Origin: Clavibacter tessellarius
Lineage (GTDB): Bacteria; Actinomycetota; Actinomycetes; Actinomycetales; Microbacteriaceae
Direction: 5' to 3'
Assembly: GCF_001618005.1 (NCBI RefSeq)
Contig: NZ_LQXA01000019.1
Location: forward strand, 1-64,000
DNA length: 64,000 bases
The notes under the pieces were generated by a model that did not search any database, was not told where the DNA came from, and worked only from the letters and a program-made list of their open reading frames with translations. A program made the position numbers and the translations under genes. Below are positions 41,775 to 48,864 of the stretch, piece by piece; positions within the stretch are counted from its first letter, which is position 1, and every line of letters begins with the position of its first letter.

Positions 41775-42787
41775 AGCGATCCGGCGTCCGAGTCACGCGC
41801 GCCGCCGGCGAACCCGAACGCGTGCAGCCCCAGCCCGTCCGCGAGCCCCTGCGCGAGGCGCGCGCCGCGCACGCTCGTGCCCTGGTCGTCGAGCGGCGGG
41901 CTGAACACGGCGGCGCCGAGGCGGTCGGGCGCGGAGAGGACGATGGCGCCGGAGACGCTCGACTTCGCGGGCACGCCGACCCGCCGCATCCACCGGCCGG
42001 AGCCGTCGTAGACGCCGCAGGTCGCCATCACCGAGACGACGTCGCGCGCCACTGCCCGGGAGACCACGCGTGACCCCGTCGACGGGTCACGACCTCCGCA
42101 GGCGAGCGTCGCGCCCATCGCGGCGAGCGACTCCGCGGTCACGAGCACGGCGCACGCCCGGACGTAGGCGGCCACCGCGTCGTCGGCCGAGACGTGCAGC
42201 GTGCCCTCCGAGCGCATGAGGTGGGCGAGCGCGTGGTTGCGGTCGCCGAGGAGCCGCTCGCTCTCCGCGACCTCCTCGTCGACCTCGAGGTCGCGTCCGG
42301 CGAAGGCGCTGAGTCCCTGGAGGATCCGCTGCGTGCGCTCCTCGAGGGTGGATCCGCGCACGAGGCTCGCCGTGAGGATCGCCCCCGCGTTCACCATCGG
42401 GTTCGGCGGCCGGCCGGTGCCGCTCTCCAGCTTGATCGCGTCGAACGACTCGCCCGTCGGCTCGATGCCCACGGCGTCGAGCGCGTCGCCTGAGGTGTCG
42501 GCGAGCGCCAGCGCGAAGAGGAAGGGCTTCACCGCCGACTGGATGGAGAAGGGGTGCGCGCTGTCGCCGGCCGCGTGCGTGCGGCCGTCGGGTGTGACGA
42601 CCGCGATGCCCGCGAGCGACGGATCCGCGTCGGCCAGCTGCGGGATGCTGTCGTCGACCACGCCGCCGTCGTCCTCCGCGACGCCCGCGAGCAGCCGGTC
42701 GACGTCGAGCGCGTGGGCGGCGTCGTGCCGGGCATCGCGCGGGGCGTCGTGCCGGGCATCGTGGGCGGCGGATCCGGGAGGCGTCAT
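41771..42787 (-). CDS. glsA: Glutaminase
   Basis: 338 residues of the serine-dependent glutaminase family (beta-lactamase fold), which deamidates glutamine to glutamate and ammonia. The catalytic Ser84 and Lys87 are in FSIQSAVKPF; the conserved NPMVNAGAI (substrate binding), ERNHALAHLM-like DRNHALAHLM and VPAKSSVSGAI are all present. A short His/Asp/Ala/Arg repeat (HDARHDAPRDARHDA) precedes the domain; it is unusual and may be a recent slippage product. Start ATG 42787. Free-standing gene with no visible regulator. Confidence 0.93.
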   Translation of the reverse strand: MTPPGSAAHDARHDAPRDARHDAAHALDVDRLLAGVAEDDGGVVDDSIPQLADADPSLAGIAVVTPDGRTHAAGDSAHPFSIQSAVKPFLFALALADTSGDALDAVGIEPTGESFDAIKLESGTGRPPNPMVNAGAILTASLVRGSTLEERTQRILQGLSAFAGRDLEVDEEVAESERLLGDRNHALAHLMRSEGTLHVSADDAVAAYVRACAVLVTAESLAAMGATLACGGRDPSTGSRVVSRAVARDVVSVMATCGVYDGSGRWMRRVGVPAKSSVSGAIVLSAPDRLGAAVFSPPLDDQGTSVRGARLAQGLADGLGLHAFGFAGGARDSDAGSL

Positions 42788-42854
42788 CCTCCGAGCCTGC
42801 CAGCGGCCGCCTCGCGCGACCGGGCGGGCCAGCGCCGCGCGTCCGGCCGGGGCC

Positions 42855-42880
42855 GCGGTGCCGCTCGGGAACGGCACCGC
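42855..42880 (-). terminator. Hairpin between recQ and glsA
   Basis: GCGGTGCCG (42855-42863) pairs perfectly with CGGCACCGC (42872-42880). It lies downstream of the hairpin at 42893-42921 in the recQ direction and may act with it. Confidence 0.5.
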
Positions 42881-42892
42881 GGGAAGGGTGTG

Positions 42893-42921
42893 GCCCGGCC
42901 TCCGTGCACGGAGGGCCGGGC
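42893..42921 (-). terminator. Terminator downstream of recQ
   Basis: A palindromic core (CCTCCGTGCACGGAGG, 42899-42914) is extended by GCCCGG (42893-42898) pairing with CCGGGC (42916-42921), with one bulged G. The long stem lies about 175 bases after the recQ stop and before the glutaminase start. Confidence 0.65.
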
Positions 42922-43097
42922 GGTCGAGCTCGTCTCCCCCCGGAGACGTCGACCCCCGCGAGATGTCCCACCCGAAGGGCCCATCCCGCTGATGACAACG
43001 TAGGCCAACGCCGATATCCATGCATCTGCATCGACGCTATGCGGCTACTCCGACCGGTCAGCCGACGTCGCCCCGATGCGCGCCCGAGACCCGCCCC

Positions 43098-44906
43098 TCA
43101 CACCGGCTGCAGCAGCGCCCCCTCCGCCACGAGCTTCCGCGACAGCACGCGGTACCCCTCCTTCTCGAAGAAGACGGTGATCCGGTCGTCCTCGGCGCTC
43201 ATGACCGTGCCCGGCCCCCACTCCGCGTGGGTCACGGCGGACTGCGGCGAGAACGGGTCGTCCGCGGGAGCGTCCACGCCGTCGGCGACCGCCGCCCCCA
43301 TCGCCTCCTCGTGCGCGTCGTCCTCCGCGAGCCGGTCGCACGCGTCGCAGTTGCCGCAGCGCTCCGGCGACTCCTCGCCGAAGTAGCCGAGGAGGAACTG
43401 GCGGCGGCAGTGCGGCGCCTCGGCGTAGCCGCGCATCATCTCGAGCCGCGAGACCTCGATCCGCTCGCGCTCCGCGGCCACCTCCTTCGCCCGCGACGCG
43501 GCCTCGCGCGGATCCAGCTCCTCGCGCACGAACGCGCCGTCGTGGGCGGATCCGAGCACGCCCGCGTCCACGAGCAGGTTGAGCACGCCGCCGACCGTGC
43601 GCGGCGACATGCCGGCGCGCTCGGCGACCGCCGCGGGCCGCACGGGCCCGTCGACGCCCGCCACCGCGACCGCCGCGTACACGTCGCGGAGGCTCGCGGG
43701 CTTCGGCGTGCGCGCCGCGAAGAACCGGCGGAGCCCGAGGTCCTCGGCCCGGTAGTGCAGGATCCCGACGGCCGGCTCCCCATCGCGCCCCGCCCGCCCG
43801 ACCTCCTGGTAGTACGCGTCGACCGACTCGGGCGGCGCCGCGTGGATCACGTATCGCACGGTCGGCTTGTCGATGCCCATGCCGAACGCGCTCGTGGCGA
43901 CCACCACGTCCACGTCGTCCTCGTGGAACGCCTGCTGCACGCGCTCGCGCTCGGCCGCCGGGAGGCCCGCGTGGTACGCCGCGGTGCGCAGCCCCGCCGC
44001 CTGGATCTCCTCGGCGTACTGCTCCGCGTCCTTCCGCGTCGCCACGTAGACGAGGCCCGGCTGCGTCTGCTCCACGACGTGGGCCGCGATCGCGCGCCGC
44101 TTCTCCGCCTCCTCGGTGTGCCGTCGCACCTCGAGCCGGATGTTCGGCCGATCGAAGCCCGAGGAGAGCACGAACGGGTCGCGGAGCCCCAGGCGCTCCT
44201 CGATCTCGACGCGGATCGGCGTGGAGCCCGTCGCCGTCATCGCCACGGTGGGCGGATGCCCGAGCGCGTCGACCACGCCGCCGAGCCCCAGGTAGTCGGG
44301 CCGGAAGTCGTGGCCCCACGACGCGACGCAGTGCGCCTCGTCGATCACCACGAGCGACACCCCGCGGGCCACGAGCCGCGCGACGACCTCGTCGCGCGCC
44401 AGCTGCTCGGGCGTGAGGAACACGATCCGCGCGCCGGGCTCCTCCACCGTGGCCCACGCCTCGTCGAGCGCCGTCCCGCGGATCGTGCTGTTGATCACGC
44501 GCGCGGGCGGCGCGGCCGGCGCGTCCTCGAGGTTCTGCACCTGGTCGGCCTGCAGCGCGATGAGCGGCGAGACGACGACGGTCAGGCCCTCCATCAGCAC
44601 GGTGGCGACCTGGTAGATGGCGGACTTGCCGTAGCCCGTGGGCATCACGACGAGCGCGTCGCGGCCGCGCACGAGCGGGCCGATGGTGCGCACCTGGCCG
44701 TCGTGCAGCTCGTCCCAGCCGAACGACTCGCGGGCGACGCGCAGCGCGTCCTCGGGCTCCGGGCCGGGCGCGGGCTCCGGGACCATGGCGGGGTCCTCGG
44801 CGGCGGGCGGCACGTCGGCGGGCCGGTCCTCGGCGGCATCGGTCCGGTGGTCGGTGCGGTCGTCGGTCGTGCGGGTGCTGCCCTCTGCGGCGCGGTTCTG
44901 CTTCAC
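43098..44906 (-). CDS. recQ: RecQ-like ATP-dependent DNA helicase
   Basis: 602 residues. Superfamily 2 helicase motifs: P-loop MPTGYGKSA (88-96), DEAH (189-192) with VASWGHDFRPDY, TATGS, and motif VI QEVGRAGRDG. A zinc-binding subdomain (HCRRQFLLGYFGE ... CGNCDAC) and winged helix follow. No HRDC domain. The C-terminus ends with an HAEWGPGTVMSAEDD segment, a beta domain seen in actinobacterial RecQ. The N-terminal 50 residues are charged and low-complexity; GTG at 44906 has its Shine-Dalgarno sequence too close, so the true start may be later. It unwinds branched DNA in recombination and repair. Confidence 0.93.
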   Translation of the reverse strand: MKQNRAAEGSTRTTDDRTDHRTDAAEDRPADVPPAAEDPAMVPEPAPGPEPEDALRVARESFGWDELHDGQVRTIGPLVRGRDALVVMPTGYGKSAIYQVATVLMEGLTVVVSPLIALQADQVQNLEDAPAAPPARVINSTIRGTALDEAWATVEEPGARIVFLTPEQLARDEVVARLVARGVSLVVIDEAHCVASWGHDFRPDYLGLGGVVDALGHPPTVAMTATGSTPIRVEIEERLGLRDPFVLSSGFDRPNIRLEVRRHTEEAEKRRAIAAHVVEQTQPGLVYVATRKDAEQYAEEIQAAGLRTAAYHAGLPAAERERVQQAFHEDDVDVVVATSAFGMGIDKPTVRYVIHAAPPESVDAYYQEVGRAGRDGEPAVGILHYRAEDLGLRRFFAARTPKPASLRDVYAAVAVAGVDGPVRPAAVAERAGMSPRTVGGVLNLLVDAGVLGSAHDGAFVREELDPREAASRAKEVAAERERIEVSRLEMMRGYAEAPHCRRQFLLGYFGEESPERCGNCDACDRLAEDDAHEEAMGAAVADGVDAPADDPFSPQSAVTHAEWGPGTVMSAEDDRITVFFEKEGYRVLSRKLVAEGALLQPV

Positions 44907-45034
44907 CTCCCCACTGAACGCCGGAGGTCGAGCAGTGCCCAGGTGCGCGGATCCGCTCTCGGCTGGCCGTCACCATCGCCCGGCTTCCGGGCGCGCCGCC
45001 GCGGCCCGGCGACCCCCGGAGCCGGTCGCGGAGC

Positions 45035-46111
45035 TCAGCCCGCGTCGACCCGCGGGAACGGATCCGCGTACCGCGCCCACGCGTCGGGCCCGGCCGCGAG
45101 CTCCGCCGGCGTCAGCACGGCCCGCCCGATCGCGCGCCGCAGCACGGCCGGCCGTAGCCCGATCCCGAAGAACGCGATCTCCGTCCCGACGGGCGCCCCC
45201 TCGGTCCACGGGTCGATCCCGGTCGGCTGCAGCGTGAGCATCGACCCGACGCTCGACCAGCCGCCCACCTCCCCCGGCCGCGACGCGAGCGACACGAAGC
45301 CCTTGGAGCGCAGCACGAGCCCGGCGCGGTCGGGCCGCAGCTCCTCCTCCACCGCGTCGGCGAGGCGCTGCGGGTGCAGGGGCCGCGGGTCCCCCACGAC
45401 GACGGATCCCACGGGTCCCGTCAGCCGCTCGAGGTCCGCGGGACGCTCGGCGACGCCCGCGGCGGTCAGCTCGCGCATCCACCCGGCCGAGGCGGCGAGG
45501 CCGGCGACGTCGCCCCAGCGCGGCAACCGGTCGAGGGCCAGCGGGCGGCGCGCGTCGAGCACGGTCGCCCGCGGCGCGAGCCGCCGCACGAGCGCGACGA
45601 CGAGGCCGCGCGCCTCCTGCGGCACGCGCGCCATGCCCGTGAGCACCACGACGGTCGCGTACTCCACGAGATCGACGAGGGTCTCCGCCTCCGCGAACGC
45701 GTCTTCCACGCGGCCGAACCCGATGACGTGCAGGCGGTCGGCGGGCACGACCGAGACCACGTGGCGCAGCCCGAAGCCGGATCCGATCCCGCCGAGCGCG
45801 CGCTGCAGCCGCCGCTCCTGGCGGAGGAGGAGGTCGAGGCCCATGCCGGTCGCGCGGGCGTCGGAGGTGGCGGGGATCCCGACGACGGCCTCGGTGCCCG
45901 GCCCCCGCTCGGCGAGGTCGTCGAGGAAGCGCGCGATGGGCTCGACCGGATCCGCCTCCTCGGGCGGCAGGACGAGGAGCGAGGCCGCGGAGCCGTCGAC
46001 GGCGTCGCGCAGGACGGAGCGGAGCGCGGATCCCTCGCCGACGACGAGCACGACGCCGGACGGCGGCTGGGGCTGCGGGTGCACGGGGGTGGATCGGTCG
46101 CGAGCGGGCAT
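45035..46111 (-). CDS. CobW-like protein with degenerate GTPase site
   Basis: 358 residues. The C-terminal domain (about 215-340, VLRSKGFVSLASRPGEVGGW) is the CobW C-terminal fold, and the overall plan follows COG0523 metal chaperones. The P-loop expected at the N-terminus is replaced by VVLVVGEGSALRSVLRDAVD and the GCICC-type metal motif is absent, so GTPase and metal delivery are doubtful. It is divergent from the zinc-free ribosomal protein L36 gene across a Zur-type palindrome, which supports a role in zinc starvation. The mRNA looks leaderless (TAGACT ends 6 bases before the ATG). Confidence 0.8.
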   Translation of the reverse strand: MPARDRSTPVHPQPQPPSGVVLVVGEGSALRSVLRDAVDGSAASLLVLPPEEADPVEPIARFLDDLAERGPGTEAVVGIPATSDARATGMGLDLLLRQERRLQRALGGIGSGFGLRHVVSVVPADRLHVIGFGRVEDAFAEAETLVDLVEYATVVVLTGMARVPQEARGLVVALVRRLAPRATVLDARRPLALDRLPRWGDVAGLAASAGWMRELTAAGVAERPADLERLTGPVGSVVVGDPRPLHPQRLADAVEEELRPDRAGLVLRSKGFVSLASRPGEVGGWSSVGSMLTLQPTGIDPWTEGAPVGTEIAFFGIGLRPAVLRRAIGRAVLTPAELAAGPDAWARYADPFPRVDAG

Positions 46112-46117
46112 GCCGCT

Positions 46118-46139
46118 AGTCTATTGAGAATAGTTCTCA
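46118..46139. promoter_or_regulatory. Zur-type operator with -10 of the CobW-like gene
   Basis: TGAGAATAGTTCTCA (46125-46139) is a perfect palindrome with 3-base centre, matching the general shape of zinc uptake regulator sites. It lies 14 bases upstream of the CobW-like ATG and 13 bases before the L36 ATG. TAGACT (46123-46118, minus) abuts it as the -10. One bound Zur dimer could repress both genes. Confidence 0.8.
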
Positions 46140-46152
46140 TGAAAGGACCACC

Positions 46153-46275
46153 ATGAAGGTGCGCAACTCGATCAAGGCCCTGAAGAAGCTGCCCGGCGCG
46201 CAGGTCGTGCGCCGACGCGGCCGCGTCTTCGTCATCAACAAGAAGAACCCGCGGAACAAGGCCCGCCAGGGCTGA
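46153..46275 (+). CDS. rpmJ: Ribosomal protein L36, zinc-free paralogue
   Basis: 40 residues: [20 protein letters not shown] then [20 protein letters not shown]. The four zinc ligands (C-x2-C-x12-C-x4-H) of the standard L36 are missing, so this is the C-minus paralogue that replaces the zinc protein when zinc is scarce. AAAGGA lies before the ATG. It is placed under the Zur-type palindrome at 46125-46139, opposite the CobW-like gene. This is a small but well-recognised zinc-sparing arrangement. Confidence 0.93.
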   Translation: MKVRNSIKALKKLPGAQVVRRRGRVFVINKKNPRNKARQG

Positions 46276-46366
46276 TCCGCCGCCGGGCGGGCGCCCCTGA
46301 TCTGGGGCGTCGCCGCCGGGCCCCGCGTCGATACGGTGGGACCAGTCGAGCAACGGGGGTCCGCGC

Positions 46367-46948
46367 ATGATCGTCGTCGTCATCATCGCCTGCGAGATCG
46401 GCTTCTGGGTCGTGCTGGCTGCCGGGCTCGCCGTCCGCTATGCCCTCCGTCGCCCGCGCCTCGGCGCCGTGCTCCTCGCGTGCGTGCCCGTCGTGGACCT
46501 CGTGCTGCTCGTCGCCGCCGCCATCGACCTCCGCGGCGGAGCCACCGCCGACTGGACCCACGGCCTCGCCGCCGCGTACCTCGGCGGATCCGTCGCGTTC
46601 GGCCACGCGATGGTGCGCTGGCTCGACGCGCGCTTCGCCCACCGCTTCGCCGGCGGACCGACGCCTGCACGCCCCGCCCGGTCCGGCCGCGCCAAGGTGC
46701 GCTACGAGTGGCGGATGTGGATCCTCACGGTGGTCGCCTACGCGATCGCCTGCGCCCTGCTGCTCGCCGCCATCGCGTTCGTCGGCGACGCCGCGCGCAC
46801 CCGGGCGCTCGAGGACTGGATCGCGCGCCTCACGGTGCTCCTCGGCATCTGCACCATCTGGCCCGTCGGCTGGACCATCTGGCCCGGCCCGGAGCCGGCG
46901 ACCGACGTCGAGCCGGCCGCGGTCCCCGCCTCGACGGCCGGCCGCTGA
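46367..46948 (+). CDS. Integral membrane protein of unknown function
   Basis: 193 residues with about five hydrophobic helices: two at the N-terminus (VVVIIACEIGFWVVLAAGLA, LGAVLLACVPVVDLVLLVAA), one near 67-85, and two after a basic loop (about 125-145 and 152-175). KVRYEWRMW marks the middle loop. No known catalytic or transport motif. It is convergent with the histidine kinase gene; 31 bases separate the stops. I do not recognise the family with certainty. Confidence 0.75.
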   Translation: MIVVVIIACEIGFWVVLAAGLAVRYALRRPRLGAVLLACVPVVDLVLLVAAAIDLRGGATADWTHGLAAAYLGGSVAFGHAMVRWLDARFAHRFAGGPTPARPARSGRAKVRYEWRMWILTVVAYAIACALLLAAIAFVGDAARTRALEDWIARLTVLLGICTIWPVGWTIWPGPEPATDVEPAAVPASTAGR

Positions 46949-46979
46949 GCTGCGCCGACCTGCCCGGCGCCGACCCGCC

Positions 46980-48158
46980 TCAGAGCGGGAAGCGCAGCTG
47001 CAGCAGGTGGGATCCGTCGGCGCGCGTCTCGGCCGTCAGGGTGCCGCCGAGCAGCTGGGCCCGCTCGCGGAGCCCGGTCAGACCGTGGCGTCCGCTCGGC
47101 AGGTCGAGCAGCGGGAGCGTCGGCGCGCCGGCATCCACCTCGAGCACCACGTGTCCCGCGTCGAGCCGGCCGGTGATCCGCACGGCCGCGCCGGTCGCGT
47201 GCTTCCGCGCGTTCGTCAGGCCCTCCTGCACCGTGCGGTAGACGGCGCGCTGGGCGGCCGCGGGCAGGTCGCCGGGGAGGTCGATGGCGGTCTCCACGCG
47301 GATCCCGCTGGCCGCCACGAGGGCCGCCACGTCCTCCAGCGTCGGCTGCGGCGCGAGCTCCCGCCGCTCCCCGCCCGCCGCGCGGAGCAGCTCCACCATG
47401 CCGCGCAGCTCCTCGAGCGTGACCGTGCTGAGTCCGCGGATCGTGCGCGCAGCCTCCCGGGAGCGCTCGTCGGCCGCGCCCACCTGCATCGCCCCGGCCT
47501 GCACGGCGATGAGGCTGACCTGGTGCGAGACCACGTCGTGCATCTCGCGCGCGAGCACCGCCCGCTCCCGCGCGAGCGCGACCTGCGCCGCCTGCCGCTG
47601 GCCGAGCGTCTGCGCCTCGCGCAGCTCCAGGAGCTGCGCGGCCGCCGTGCGCCGCTCGCGCAGGAAGGCGCCGAGGAGCGGCGGACCGACGGTGTAGATG
47701 GTCGCGTCGACCAGCGGCTCGAGCAGGAACTGGAGGTCCTCCGGCGGCCAGAGCGGCGCCATGTAGGCGACCACGGAGGCGCCCGTCGCCACCGCGACCT
47801 GCCACCGCGGCGCGCGCGAGAGGCCGAGGTCGAAGAGGGCGATCATGAGCGGGACGTACGCGACGCTGACGTAGAAGGCGGGCAGCGCGGCCAGCACGCT
47901 CAGCCACGGCCAGCGGCGGCGGAACACGAGGCCGAGGCAGGCGACGATCCCCGCGGCGACGTCCCCGGACGCCTGCGCGGCGGACAGGAACCCGTAGGAG
48001 AGGGCCACGGCGACCCCGGCCACGAGCAGGTCGACGAGCACGGCGCGCACGCGGTCGGCGGCGGTCGGGCGGCTCCTGGGATCGGCGGCGGCGGCATCCG
48101 CGTCGGTGGCGGCGTCGGTCGTCGTGCCCGCGGCGAGCGCCCGCCTCGTCAGCCGCAT
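46980..48158 (-). CDS. NarL-type sensor histidine kinase
   Basis: 392 residues. Four or five N-terminal membrane helices (about 35-165) form the sensor, with almost no extracytoplasmic loop. The HisKA_3 dimerisation domain carries REMHDVVSHQVSLIAVQAG with the phosphoacceptor His. The ATPase domain has the N box EGLTNARKHATG and G box GRHGLTGLRERAQLLGG. It follows the response regulator by 7 bases and should be expressed with it and with the MprF-like gene upstream in the same operon. Such intramembrane sensors often detect cell-envelope damage by peptides or antibiotics. Confidence 0.9.
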   Translation of the reverse strand: MRLTRRALAAGTTTDAATDADAAAADPRSRPTAADRVRAVLVDLLVAGVAVALSYGFLSAAQASGDVAAGIVACLGLVFRRRWPWLSVLAALPAFYVSVAYVPLMIALFDLGLSRAPRWQVAVATGASVVAYMAPLWPPEDLQFLLEPLVDATIYTVGPPLLGAFLRERRTAAAQLLELREAQTLGQRQAAQVALARERAVLAREMHDVVSHQVSLIAVQAGAMQVGAADERSREAARTIRGLSTVTLEELRGMVELLRAAGGERRELAPQPTLEDVAALVAASGIRVETAIDLPGDLPAAAQRAVYRTVQEGLTNARKHATGAAVRITGRLDAGHVVLEVDAGAPTLPLLDLPSGRHGLTGLRERAQLLGGTLTAETRADGSHLLQLRFPL

Positions 48159-48165
48159 GGCCGGA

Positions 48166-48864
48166 TCACCGCCGCGGCACGAGCCCCGCGCGGTCGGCGA
48201 CGACGGCCGCCTCCACGCGCGAGCCGACGCCGAGCGCCTGCACGATGGAGCTCACCGTCTCCTTGACCGTCCCGAGCGTCAATCCGCACTCGGCCACGAT
48301 CTCCGCGTTGGAGAGCCCGCGGGCGAGCGCCTTCAGCACGGTGGTCTCGCGGTCGCCGAGCCGCGCGACGCGGGCGCGCTCGGCGTCGTCCTCGAGCGAG
48401 CGGAAGAGCCGGCCGGGCCGGAGCCCGGGCGCGAGCACGATGCCGCCGGACGCGAGCGTGAGCACGTGCCGGGCGAGCTGCTCCGGGTCCGTGTCCTTGA
48501 GCAGGAAGCCCGACGCGCCGCGGTGCAGCGCCTCCAGCACCTGGTCGTCGGTGTCGAACGTGGTGAGCATCGCGACGACGGGCGGGCGGGGCTCCGCCAT
48601 CAGCTCGGCGAGGATCGTGAGGCCGTCGGGCGCGGGCATCCGGATGTCGAGGAGCACCACGTCGGGCGCGTGCTCGCGGACGGCGGCCACCGCGGTGTCG
48701 CTCGAGACGGCGGCCCGCACGGCGATCCGCGGCGAGGCGCCGAGCACCATCGCGATGCCCGAGCGCACGAGCGACTCGTCGTCGACCACGACCACGGTGA
48801 CGACGGCGCCGGGCGGCGTGGAGGGGACGGCCGCGTCGTCGCGCGCCTCGGATGCGTGGCTCAC
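48166..48864 (-). CDS. NarL/LuxR-family response regulator
   Basis: 232 residues. Receiver domain: acidic pocket VVVDDESLV, phospho-Asp in DVVLLDIRMPAPDG, conserved Thr in VAMLTTFDTDD and Lys in GFLLKDTDPEQL. The LuxR HTH occupies the C-terminus (RLGDRETTVLKALARGLSNA, EIVAECGLTLGTVKETVSSI). GTG start inside the stop of the MprF-like gene (GTGA). Partner of the kinase seven bases downstream. Target genes are not visible; the coupled synthase gene is the first candidate. Confidence 0.92.
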   Translation of the reverse strand: MSHASEARDDAAVPSTPPGAVVTVVVVDDESLVRSGIAMVLGASPRIAVRAAVSSDTAVAAVREHAPDVVLLDIRMPAPDGLTILAELMAEPRPPVVAMLTTFDTDDQVLEALHRGASGFLLKDTDPEQLARHVLTLASGGIVLAPGLRPGRLFRSLEDDAERARVARLGDRETTVLKALARGLSNAEIVAECGLTLGTVKETVSSIVQALGVGSRVEAAVVADRAGLVPRR

